Both the position numbers and the translations under genes were made by a program. DNA of 64,000 nucleotides from Oreocharis arfaki (lineage: Eukaryota > Chordata > Aves > Passeriformes > Paramythiidae). The notes beneath the pieces are model-generated. The model searched no databases. It had not been told where the DNA came from and saw only the letters and a list, made by a program, of their open reading frames with translations. This document shows positions 22,910 to 34,935 of this stretch, piece by piece. How positions within the stretch are numbered: position 1 is the first letter of the stretch; each line of letters begins with the position of its first letter. Location: positions 6,540 through 70,539 of the forward strand of contig VZRR01007714.1 of NCBI GenBank assembly GCA_013398015.1, in the 5' to 3' direction.

Positions 22910-25900
22910 GGTTGCACAAAGGTTCTGAGCAGCAACTATGCAATTTATTAAAGTATGGAAAGAAGTACCTGGAAGCAGGAGCTGGTTCATTTAAATCATT
23001 TGTCAAGATGTAGATAGGCTACAGAGCCAGTTCTTTAAAAATTAGGTTTGTGTTCCGTGAAGTCATAAAAGGATCTTTGCTGCTGTGCTTTGCTGTCCAA
23101 GTTTGTTCTGTGTGGCCAACATCAAGCAGTGTCTCATGCTGTTGGTTCGTGAGCAACAGGTTGAAACATTAACACATGGAAAAGTCAAATTTTCAAGAAA
23201 AATTTAAGCATCTTGAGGGCTCTTGGCTCATGTCACTTTCTCAGTTATTCTCTATCTTAAAAAAAGTGCCACTTCGACATTTTATGTTGCTTCTTATATC
23301 TGTATCTTGAAAATTTCAGAGATGTTTGAACAGTAATGCACAATGATCTGACAGACATCTGTCAAGCCCAGACACACCAGAAGCAATGACTTCCTGTGGC
23401 TGGTTTGGGACAGGGTGATTAATCAGATATTCTCTTTTTCTCAGACCTCCCAAAGAAGTTTTGAGAAGAATGTTTGCAGCCTACAGCTGCTTGCTCATCC
23501 TCAGCCAAATTCAAATCTCTTAAAATTCAGCACAGTCCTATATGGAGAACAGAGAAAACCACCAAGGTAATGCAGATTCTAGGAAGAATAGCAGGCACAT
23601 TTTTCTCGTAACAATTTGACAAATATACTGCCAAAGTAATTCCAACACTTGAGCCAATATTCTATCATTAGGTTTCAACTGTAGGATTTTCAGTTCTTCC
23701 TCACTGGCAAAGCTTTTAAAATCTTATCTGTCACATTTTATTGTGTCTTTCATTGTATACAGTCTTTTTTTTTCCCCTGCTGATATTGTTGCAGATATGA
23801 ATCATAAAGTGTATTTGCATAGTATTAGGAGTCTATTTTTTTTTTTACATGCAAGACAGAAAAAATGCTTTAATTCTAAAAAACGTAACTATTCAAAATG
23901 TGACTCACGAAATACTGAAGCTCTTAAGCACTTCAAAGTACTGCTAATGAGGCTGTCATTCAGTGACTCATTTGGGCATACCTCTAATTTTGAACATGGA
24001 GCCATTGAACCCAACTCTTCCTTGAAGACAACAATAAAATTCAGGACCTTTCTGGATCAGAACCCAAAAGAGGTTCATTTCAATCTACAAGAGCAGCCAT
24101 TAAAAAGATGGATAGTCGAAACCACTTACAAATAAGAGATTTAATGTATTTACATCTCTTCTGTACTTCTTGTACCTAGAGACAAATAATCCTCAAGACA
24201 TAGATCCCAGCATATTAGAGCCCAAAACAGTATCTTACTAGCCCAGTCCTATTTAAATTTAGTGGCAGAAACAAGAAAAAAATCTGTTTTCTCAGTATCT
24301 GTTAAATAGACCATCTCCTTTCCTGTTATCCTCCCCTTCCATTTCTGTTCTCTCCTGTCACTCCCTCCCACCCCTTTCTCCTGCAAAAACATTAAATGGA
24401 AAATATACAGAAAGGTCAAGGACAGAGAGTTTTGTTACTGATACATAGAAAGGGCTTACAGCTAAGTACTGACAAGCTCAATCAGAAGGCATCCAACTAC
24501 ATTCTCTTTCTTAAAAAAGAAAAAGATAAAGCAATCACCTGCAAATACCTGGCCTTAGTATATCCCATTGGTGACAGGCTATTAAAACAGCAGTGCAATT
24601 TACCACCCTTCATTACTATCCTTTGTCTAACTAAACATTTGTTTCATATCTATCAAACCATTCAGTGTTACTTTGTGTTTCATATAACACTCAGTATTCT
24701 TGGAAAAAATAATTTATTGCTAATTTGTGTAGCATATTGCACAGCCAGCAGAAAAAAAATACATTTTCTGGATATTTTATTTCTTTTAGGGGTGTGTTTG
24801 CCTCCATTTCTTTTACTGCAGCTCTAGTCACAGACTTTGCACTGACACCATCATGACTGCTACATTTATAGTATTGCTCTCTAAATGACTTACTTTTCTT
24901 CTTTTGTCTCTCTCTCTGTGTTCTTTAAGGGATCTTATTGATCAGAAGACAATAGAGCTGACACTTTAATTCAGCGCTATCCAGCCTATTCTTCTGCAAT
25001 TCATTGAAGTCCACTGAAATTCCAGAACATCCTACTTTTGATGAAAAAGTTGACTCTAAAAATATCCAGGTTTTTCTTGGTCTCAGGTTTTGAATATGCC
25101 TGAAAACAAGAAGGGGGAGAAAGGAAATAATGAAAAACCCACACACTCTCAATCCAATATTGTTGTTCAGCCATACCACAAAAGGTATAAAAGAAATTTA
25201 AGGGAGAGTTTTGAATGAAAGAAGGATCAAATGTTCACATTCTCCACAAGGGAACTTTCCAATTCTACCTAGCCACAAAATCGTATGTGATAAAACCACC
25301 CTCTTAATCAGGCCAGAATCCAAGGAAAAAAGAAAAAGGAAAAAAGAAAAAAAAAGTGTTAGCAAGCTGAGCAGCTTTTGTCAAGGCTGAAAAAAAGCTT
25401 TACATGGTCCTAGGAGCCTCAAACTCTGCAATTGTCAGGCAATATCTCCTGTGACACAGACATATTGAGGAACATGAGAGCAGGGAATAGCAAGCCATTT
25501 ATGACAACTGAAGTCTTCATCCAATTCTATCTGAGATTAACAATGAAATCACAATCCCTTTTAATGCCAAAGGAAATCTTCCATACACAACTTAGCCTAT
25601 TAAATCTCCTCAACTGTATATATGTAAAATTTTATAGTACTACTCCTTCAGACTTCCAAAAATATAACTTAGTATAATATGTAACTTATATAGACTTGGT
25701 AAAACATATTAAAATATCTATATATCAAATGCATGTAACATCAAATAAAGCCACGATACATCATTGGTTGGATGTGTCCTCTTTATTAAGCTGTGGTTTT
25801 CATTACAAACCTACTCAAATTTCCTATATTTGGTGCCTTTGCAATGTTTGCCTTTCTCTAAATGAGAATTTCCTCCCAATCTCAATTATATCTTAAATGT

Positions 25901-28097
25901 TCTGTTGTGCAGAACTTCACATGATTCCTTCTGCATTTTCATGAGTCTAATTAAGGCATTTATTAACCCTTGCTATGTAGGTAATTCCAATACTGTGGAA
26001 TTACCATGTTTTCTCTTGAGAATGAGAGAGATCCCAGCTGAAAAACTTTCTCTATCCCTGGAGCAACAGGACTGAAACATTGCCCTGGAGAACTCAGTCC
26101 AGAATTTTTAATTCTGCAGGGATATAAAGTCTTTAGGCATTCAGACTGACCAATTAATAAAAGCGGAATCTGGGCTATCACTTGACCTCAACAACAGAAG
26201 TTCTTCATTTTGTGTCTAGCTTTCAGATTGCTACTATCACAATGAACGAACCTGCAATGCTTTCTGCAGTTTCAGTAACACCATGGATTGTACACAGCCA
26301 GTACCTCTTATCTAATTTTCTCTAAACAGAAGACTTTTCTTGAGAAAACTATAGTAATGTAAACCATACTCTTTTATATACTTAGATGTTTTTAGAAGAT
26401 TCAAAATACTGAAAGGTTCTAGTTAATTCTGAAAGCATGAAAATGGGAGGCAAAACACTTAGAACCATTTGTAAAAACAGGATGCAATCAGAATTTTTTT
26501 TAAAGAAACCTCTGCAGATGTCTGCTCTGCCTTAGAATGCACATTTGTTGAAAATTATTAATGATGTCACTAGACTGTCTTGCATTAAAAAAATGCTCTC
26601 TCCTGTACTGTTATGTTTACAAATGTTGTTAGTGGAGTGAAGTGTTGTCAGCGGAGTGCTGGAATAATACCGTGGACATACTGAATATGAAATTGCTCTC
26701 TCACTGGTGAAAATGGGAGCAACTATGACAAGTCATTAAAATATGTTGGTTTCAAGTAAGTTTAAGGGCCCACTCAGGGCCATATAGTGTTTTTAATGAA
26801 GATCTCAATGTAATCAATAAATAATAAGATATTAAATCTTAAACTCCTCCTGAGGTATATAGTATCTGTTTTTAAAAATTGATGAACTGAGCACAGAATT
26901 GTGGCACAGTTGAAGTAAATTTCAGGAGGAAGATGATTTGTGCTGTTGTGCTGGACCAGGCCTCGAATGATCTTGTATCCATTCCCAGTTCTGCCCTCAA
27001 CTTCATCTAGAGCCAGATAAGCTTCTTTAGACAACACTGAAAAGTTGTTTCGATATTTTAAGATGCACAGAGGTGCCTGTAGGGTTGTGAAAACACTTAA
27101 CTACACTTGGAAATTATATCCTCTGGAATCTGGAGACCCAATCTCAAATGTGGCCTGTACACAAATAATAAAAAGCATAAAGTCGTCATTCAGACAATAC
27201 TTTATCTAAGTCTCAAATTCATCATCACACCTCAGCAACTGAATCAAAGAGTTAAGTCAATACCTCCTCACTTCTGGGGACAGTTCACTTTCCGTACCTG
27301 ACAGAATTTAAATTCCTGTGATTTAGGGTGATTATCCATCCCATGGTCACTTAGCAGAGTGTTTTGAATGGATATATGCCCTTTGGTTACCAGAATAAAT
27401 CCCATCATTTAACCACAGATACAAGTTTCTGGTTGAAGTTTCTACATCTTTTTTTTTTTCCCCCTCAGGATTGCTAGAGGATAAATGCATTAATGTCCTC
27501 TGAAGAGATTCTAACTGGATCAGACAGTGTCATAAGAAAATTTTGAGCAGAATCATTTGTCACGTTGAAGCTAGACATATTCTCAGAGAAAATGTGTAAA
27601 TAATTGGGAGTTCAGAAACATTTTCATTTTACTGTTTACTCACATAAAGATTCTAATTAGTGCAAATCACTAAAGCCCAAATCACTAAAATCCACTGACA
27701 ATAAGACTCTTCTACGTTCCTTAACCCTTCCTGGTGAAGCGATTTAAAATTAATCTCTGTGGCAGAGAATACAGAAGTTATACTCGAACCTAAAATCTGT
27801 CAAGCCTTAGAACGTAAGGTCCAGAAGAAGGACTAATTCCCAGAGACAATTTTTTTTCAAGTGGGAATAATGTGCAAGTTAACCTACAGGATAAGAATGA
27901 TAGCTCGTGAGGGATATCTCAGCTCCTTCAATTCAAGACTTTCTCTATAGCCAATGCACTGGGCTACAACTGAAAGTAAAAGAGAAGAGTATGAGAAAAG
28001 CAGAAGGTAGAAACTACAACTGCTGATATGGTAAGATCCGGATGACTAAATCCAGTGGACAAGTACACTCTTACGTTGATGTACTCAGTGCTTTCCA
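22910..28097. other. Unique AT-rich non-coding DNA
   Basis: No gene or transposon was recognised. T-rich runs occur near 23766 and 23840, a pyrimidine run precedes AG at 24930, an A/G-only tract spans about 25322-25356, and a T/C run followed by CAG lies near 27450-27469. The sequence after the last site has a stop within a few codons in each frame, so it does not look like a coding exon. Confidence 0.6.
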
Positions 28098-29070
28098 AGA
28101 ATCACAGAAACATCAAGGTTGGAAGGGGTCTCTGGAAATCATCTATTCCACCCTCCCACTGCCAAAGCAGGGTCACCTAAGACAGGTTACACAGGAATAT
28201 GTTCAGGTGGGTTTGGAATATCTCCAGAGAGGGAGGCTCCATGTCCTCCCTGGGCAGCCCGTTCCAGTGCTCTGCCACCCTCAATGTAAAAAAGTTCTTC
28301 CACATGTTGAGGTGGAACTTCTTGTCGTTTACATTATGGGCATTGCTCATCACTGTGTTGCTGGGCACCAGTGAAAAGGGTCTGGCACCATGCTCTTGAC
28401 AACCTCTCTGAGATATTCATGTGCATTAATGAGATCCCTTTTCAGTCTTCTCTTCTCCAGACTAAAGAGGCGCAGCTCCTGCAGCCTCTCCTCACAAGAG
28501 CGATGCTTCAGACCCCAAATCATTTTTGTGGCCTCCACTGGACCCTCTCCAGTAGCTCCTTGTCTTTCTTGAACTGTGGCGACCAGAACTGAACACAATA
28601 CTCCAGATGTGGCCAAGCAGAGGGGCAGGATCACCTCCCTTGACCCGGTGGCCATACTTCCTGATGCACCCCAGGATACCCTTGGCCCTCCTGGCTGCAA
28701 GGGCACTGCTGGCTCATGGTCCGCTGGTCATCCACAAAGACTCCATTCTACACAGAGCTGCTCTGTAGCAGGTGGAGACTGCTAACCTGTGCTGGTAGTA
28801 GGGTTATTCCTTCCAAGGTGCCGGACCCTACACTTGCCCTTGTTGAATCCCAGGTTTCTCTCGGCCCAGCTCTGCAGCCCATCAGGGTCCTGCTGAACGA
28901 GGGCACAGCATTTAGGCATATCAGCCACTGCCCAGTGTTTCATATCATAAGCAAGAATTGTGCAAAACAGAGTGCTCTTGTATCCCTGAAACAGAATACA
29001 AGGTCCTCATCAGCACAGATCAAGGCCCTCAGGCACAGCATAAACCTGTTGGGGAACTAACAGACAGTCC
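28098..29070 (-). mobile_element. CR1 LINE, 5'-truncated, ORF2 C-terminus
   Basis: This is a CR1 fragment on the minus strand with its 3' end near 28098 (AATCACAGAAACATCAAGG in plus sense). The frame at 28706-28350 contains EATKMIWGLKHRSCEERLQE followed by LRLFSLEKRRLKRDLINAHE. The frame at 28368-28177 contains KKFHLNMWKNFFTLRVAEHW, then NGLPRE and PPSLEIFQTHL. Together these are the ORF2 C-terminus, split by a frameshift near 28350-28370. The part beyond 28850 is more eroded but still follows CR1 order (a CCCAGCTCTGCAGCCCATCA region), so the left-hand end in element sense is placed at about 29070. It is an inactive copy. Confidence 0.92.
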
Positions 29071-31272
29071 TGAGTAAAGGAATACAGGATATGAGATCCT
29101 TAAGCTCTCAGTTCCACCTCATGGAGGCTAAGTGTAAGCTACTCCGTTCACTAAAAATCTCTGGTTTCCAATTATATACGAATAGTCTCACCATTGTCCT
29201 TGCAGAAGTCATGAAAGAATCCCCAGGTGCAAGGCACCAGCCAGGTTGTTTTCCCAACAGCTTGACAGACAAAATCCTTGGCCTTCTGAGTGCTCCTCAG
29301 GTCACAGTCAGACTTCCCCCTAGCTAAACCCAACTGTCAAGTATTCTTGGTAATGGTGCCTTGAGTTATGGCAGTGGAATACAGGTGCAGGCCCTAAAAC
29401 ACTCCCTGAATACTCATAAGCAACCAGCACTATTTACAACACTGCGAGCTCACCAAACTCCCTGCGAGTGTCGATCATAACAACTCACTACTCGTGAATG
29501 CCAATAGGGAAGAAGAAACAGCTTGCTGTTAGGGGCAATAGTAGAAAAGACTGCAACACACAGGCATATACTACTGCAGTAAAATCTTAGGATGATATTT
29601 AAAAGGAGGGAAAAATGAAGACTTCCACTGCTGAATTTCTTTTAGCCATTTTCAGGCATGCTGCTCACCTAGCATCACTTGTTAAAAATTCCTGCACAAC
29701 GCCACAGGACAGATAGTGGGAGTAGAAACTATCCCTGAATAGTCAGTGACTGGCTCAAAAAATAATTTTTATATAAAAATATGATGGCCCTCAGTAACGC
29801 AAGAGAAGCAAGCCATAGAGGCAGCAGCTAAAACCTGAAGTTATAGTATCATGCATATATTGTTCATGATACAAGGCAAAATGAGGGAAAGTAGTAGAAG
29901 ATGGTTTGAAGAATTTAAGAAATAGTTTCTGAGTTTGGAAAGACAGTCAGACATATCGGAAGGAAGCTCATTCAAGATGGATTGTTCATTCAAAATGTTT
30001 CAAAAAGGCAATGAAAATGTAACATGTTCCAAATGAGAAGGGATTTGAATGTTTGATGGAATGCATATTTAAACTGCATGTATATTTTAAAAATATTGCT
30101 TAGATAAAGTGTATTCGTGGAAGTCAATTAAGTTTCCGGACTATTTTTGATCTGGGGGATTAATTTCAGAAATTAATCCATCAAGTTGGTCTCTCTGTGT
30201 TCTCAATAGTCAAATCCCATCAGACATGTTAAAACTGAACAGTAGTAAAATGGTATGAATTTGTAATAATATAAATGAACACTATGTATTAGACTGCTTT
30301 ATCTGCAGAGAATTTGTCTTTGCTGAAATTCAAACCATGCTGAAACTATTTGCTCTGTCATCTTCTGCCAAAGTAGAATCTGCTGACTTTCTGTAAGGAA
30401 TCGAATCACATATGGCACCTAAAACCTCTCACGCTGTAAAAGGAGGAGAACGCTTTCCTAAAATCACTGGATGTAAATCACAACTCACATTACAGCAGGA
30501 GTTTGTAAAATCAAAGAAGATGAAGCCAGAAATATGGTGTTATTGAACAGAACAGCTCTTACTACTTCTTGTGTGACTAAGACACGTGAAAATTAAAGTA
30601 TTTGGAGAACAGTACAAATGACCATAAAATCCTACTTCCACCCACTCAGCAAGCAAGCAAGCAAATGTTTCTAGAGAGGCCTGGAGGACATACTTGTAAT
30701 ACATGACAAGAATACATGAGCCAACTTACACCGGTAGGAAACAAGAAAAGCCTGGGATTTTATCACACACGTTTAGAAAAGGCAGTATTCTTCACCTTTA
30801 AGCACAAATACTACAGTTATATATACAACATCAGTTATATATATGACATCCTTCATACACCACCTTTGTCATGACCCCCAGTCAATACTATCCTTTGATG
30901 GGGAATCTTAAACATAAAACCAGAGGGACCTAAGCAGTGCAGAGCAAAAGCTGAGTCTTTCATAGACACTAAAAACATAAACACAATAACCTTTAATTTC
31001 AGTAGAAGATAATATTTACCTTCGAAAATTTTAGCAGAGAAGATTGCCTCTACCTCTAATCCAAACACAACCATCAATTAAAGTTTTCAGCTTCTTAAAA
31101 TATCATGAAGGATTTAGTCAAAATTTCGCCATGTCACCCGGTGTAGATGTGAGCGTCATATCAGCTTTTCCTAGAAATGTAGAATGGTGATGTTTTTCTT
31201 TGTATCTTCCACCCCTTTCAATCAAAAGAAAAATCCTGCTTTCTAGCTACAAATATGAGCAACTGAACTTGG
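29071..31272. other. Unique non-coding DNA between two CR1 copies
   Basis: No gene was recognised. The region holds a short (CAAG)n run near 30649-30665 and an 18-bp tandem duplication at 30814-30849. The frames here are short and unremarkable. Confidence 0.6.
30814..30849. repeat. 18-bp tandem duplication
   Basis: CAGTTATATATACAACAT is followed immediately by CAGTTATATATATGACAT, with 16 of 18 positions the same. It is a small local duplication with no evident function. Confidence 0.85.
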
Positions 31273-32270
31273 AGTCACAGAATTATTCAGGTTGGAAAAG
31301 ACCTCTAAGATCATGCAGTCCAGCTGTTAACCCAGCACTGCGAAGTCCACCATTAAATCATGTCCCAAAGTGCAACACCTACAAGTCTTTTAGCATCTCC
31401 AGGAATGGTGACTTCACCACTTCCCTGGGCAGCTTGTTCCAATGCTTGACAACCCTTTCCACCAAAAAAAATTTTCCTAAGATCCAATCTAAACACTCCC
31501 TGGCACAATTTGAGGCCATTTTGTCTTTTCCTATTGCTTATTACCTGGGAGAAGAGACTGCCCCCCACCTGGCTATAACCTCCCTTCAGGTGTTTGTAGG
31601 GGGCAACAAGGTCCTTGAGCCTCCTTTACCCCAGGCTAAACACCCCCAGTTCCCTTAACCACTCCTCACAGGACTTGTGCTCCACACCCTTCACCAGCTT
31701 CACTGCCCTTCTCTGGGCACACTCCAGCACCTCAATGTCCTTCCTGAACTGAGGGGCCCAGAACTGGACACAGCACTCAGGGGGTGACCTCGCCAGTACT
31801 GAGTACAGGGGGACGGTCATTGTCCTGGTCCTGCTGGCCACACTATTCCTCATACAGGCCAGGATGCCACTGGCCTTCTTGGCCGCCTGGGCACAGCTGG
31901 CTCATGTTCAGCTGCCGTCAACCAAACCCCAACTCCTTTTCCACCGGGCCACCACTTTCCAGCCACCCTGCCCCCAGCCTGTAGTGCTGCCTGGCGCTGC
32001 TGTAACTCAAACACACTTCACCTCACTGCACCTCAGGCAGCTGTCCTTGGCCCATTGATTCAGCCTATCCAGATCCCTCTGCAAAGCTTTCCTGCCCTCC
32101 AGCAGATCAACACTCCTATCCCACTTGGTCATGTCTGCAAAATGATGGAGGGTGCCCTTGATCCCCTGGTCGAGACCATTGACAAAGATATTAAATGGGA
32201 TTGGACGCAGTACTGAGCCCTGAGGAACACCACTGGTGACCAATCACTAGATGGATGTAATTCAGTTACA
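31273..32270 (-). mobile_element. CR1 LINE fragment with partial reverse transcriptase
   Basis: This is a CR1 copy on the minus strand, of a different subfamily from the one at 28098 judging by its divergent 3' region. The frame at 32243-32007 carries the reverse transcriptase palm region: TSGVPQGSVLRPIPFNIF, then HHFADMTKWD, then LLEGRKALQRDLDRLNQWA. The catalytic box, normally FADD in CR1, reads FADM, so the second aspartate is lost. The frame at 31853-31626 continues ORF2 (AQRRAVKLVKGVEHKSCEEW then LRELGVF). Stops and frame changes separate these pieces. The 3' end is marked by GTCACAGAATTATTCAGGTT in plus sense. The element is dead by both truncation and mutation. Confidence 0.92.
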
Positions 32271-34852
32271 ATTTAATGATTTTTCATGTTTGGAAAGGAG
32301 CTGCAGATTTCACACTTGAATGGGTATTCTATAGGAGTTTCTACAAGAGTTCTGTTAGAAATGAAGCAACACTAATGGAAATAAAATTCCAGAAAAAACA
32401 GTCAATCTCTAATTTATGTCTGTTTAAAGAAGTACAGTTGGAGTCAATTTTGCAATTCAAATGAGTTTGTACACACTCCAAGACTGTCTGGAATTACCAT
32501 ACTTAAAATATAAAATGATCAAGAGAGATACGAAATGAGCATTGAAACAGAAAGCTCAAATAATTGAATCTCTTTCTGAAAATGAAAATTAGAACTACCT
32601 TTTCTTCATTTATTAATAACCTAAAATACTCTCAAGGAGGTTGGGAAATTTCATGGGAAAAAAACTTAAAATCGTGACCATTGAATTGAAGTGAAATCAA
32701 ATAATTGCTCAAAGATCCAACTTTTTGAAAAAAGTTCGTCTCATTATTTCATTATAAGTTTGTACAAAACGTAAAAATATTTGTTTATAACAGAGACAAA
32801 ACATGCAAAACAGAAAATGCCTTCATAAAATAGCAATATATTTTAAACCCACCATAATATTTACATTAAAATCTAATGTTTATGATTTAAAATGTTGTTG
32901 CAACCTTTGAAAGGATCCATAGCTCCAGTTCTGCTCTATGAGTAGGAGAAGTCAAAACTCTCGCAGTCCATGGCCACAGTATATATAATTGTGCAGCTAT
33001 TCAGTCACAAATGCTGCCTGTAGGGATCTAACTGTACATTTTGTGGGTACATGGCTACTCATTTAAATTATTCTTCCTAAAGATTCGTGAAAAGAAAGCC
33101 TGCAGTTCACTATAAATTTATTTATGCCGAGTGGCTTGCTTGTGGGAATATCATAAAAATGTTCAACATGTCTGATAAAAATTTGAAAAAGAATGTATAT
33201 GCATCTACCCTATGTTTTCCTTTAGGAAAAAAAAAAAAAGACAGTCTCAACTCAGAGCTCCTGTCTTTATGCAGTTAGATCTAATTTCACTCTCATTGAA
33301 TAGGTAGCTGATAAACACAAGCCATTCTTCCACAGGTATTAATAATCACTTTGATTCCATTTTTAACTTTCACTGCATTGCTGCTGTCATATGCAGATTA
33401 CACTAGTGTGAAGGCACTCATTGTGTGACACTTTGCTTTTAAATTCTTGGAAAACATAGGTTCCTCTTAGTTGCAGACCCACACAATAATTTTTCATAGG
33501 CCATAGAAACTTCTATGCTAAACATCAGGCATATATGTGCATGTCCACCACTGATTCTCAATTTGAGAATGATATTCCTAGTAGTATAAGGCAGGGAAAT
33601 ATTGTTTCAAGCATAAATACAATAGTATTTAGGATATCAAGATTGTATAACCCCTGATGCCAAGCCCATGGCCACACCTAAATGTGGTAAAGCGGGCAAA
33701 TTGCTGTAGCCATAATAATCATTCATGAGAAAATGTACTCTCCCTGGAGCATCCTAATACCTTGAGATGACATATCACTGCATTCTGGGAAGCAGTTACC
33801 AAAATATGACAGGGGTCAAGGAACTCTGTGCTTTCGAATACTGCACGAATCATCTCAGTTGGCGGAATGATACTGCATATAAACACATAAATATTGCCTG
33901 CATACAAAATAAATGAATAATTAAAATATGTAAAGAAAACAGACTAAGCTGTTTGTTTTGCTATTTAAAACAACAGGTTTACATAGTGCAATGAAATATT
34001 TATTCACCGTGTTTTCCTTTTGCCGATCTATTTTTCTGGATTGATTACCTCCGAAAGCTTTCCTGACATGAGCTTTTGTATGCTGACAAAGGGGAGGTGA
34101 AGCGAAGCATCTTGATTAGCTACAATGCAGATCAGCTTCTAAGCAAGCTTACCAAGGCAGGAAGAGCAGTGAGCATGTGGTCAGGGGAATGCATCAATGC
34201 TAAATTAGGTTTTATGGAGAAGAGTAATCTACCCTCATATTTTCACAGAAAAACTAGCAGATAATACTCACAACTGAGCTTTTAAATTTTGGGTCAGTTC
34301 TTTTTAGAAATAGTAACAAAATAATGGTTAGATTTGATTGCTGTGAAAGCTGTAGATATTCTGATAATGTGCTGCCTCATACTCAGCATGCTTCAAACCA
34401 GAGCCATGCGTGGATTCCTAAGACCCCTGACCTTGTGAAACCTTCATTATCCTCGACTGAAACGACATCACTGTACATTGTCTATTCATGTGTCCCTGAA
34501 AAGATACATTTTTAACAAAAAACCAGTTTTATGACTATCTACTGAATGTAAAAGGCAGATAGACTTGTTGAACTACTTCTGCATATTGTGCTAACATCCT
34601 CCAAAGGATCATATTGTCCTTCCCACACGAGGGTCTAGCTCTACTGTTAAGTTCAACCTTTTAAAGCCTATGAAAAAAACTGCTTACACTGTGCATGAAG
34701 ATGTACCACTGTTAGGCTGCCATTTTAAATACTATTTACCAGCTGCTTTATCTGTGTTTCAGTAGCTTCCTTTCCAGTTGAGCTCACTGAAGTTTCAGTA
34801 ATTGTTCTGACACAGATTATAACCAGCTGTGTGTTACCTAAGCATCACACAT
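32271..34852. other. Unique AT-rich non-coding DNA
   Basis: No gene was recognised. A13 occurs at 33227-33239. The stretch around 33960-34230 is non-repetitive and of more even composition than its surroundings; it might be a conserved non-coding element, but that is only an impression. Confidence 0.55.
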
Positions 34853-34935
34853 ATCACAGAATAAGCTGAGTTGGAAGGGACCTTCAAGTCCAATTCCCAG
34901 CCCTGCATAGTACCATCCCCAAGAGTCACATGTCT
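34853..34935 (-). mobile_element. Short CR1 3' end
   Basis: An 83-bp CR1 3' terminal fragment on the minus strand. In plus sense it reads ATCACAGAATAAGCTGAG, then TTGGAAGGGACCTTCAAGTC and CCATCCCCAAGAGTCAC, which is a common avian CR1 tail type. Its tail type resembles that of the SINE at 48083. It is severely 5'-truncated and non-coding. Confidence 0.85.

Noticed and set aside
22439..22990. 183-codon minus-strand frame as a protein gene
   Set aside because: Overlapping frames are open on both strands because of GC-rich composition, and there is no recognisable domain; the patch looks like a repeat or CpG island.
23743..24135. 130-codon plus-strand frame as a gene
   Set aside because: No known domain, homopolymer-rich start, no promoter or splice context; probably a chance frame in AT-rich DNA.
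24396..24827. 143-codon plus-strand frame as a membrane protein
   Set aside because: The hydrophobic residues follow from T-rich DNA, and no family signature is visible.
27440..27540. Coding exon after the T/C-rich run and CAG
   Set aside because: Stops appear within a few codons, so no useful frame remains open.
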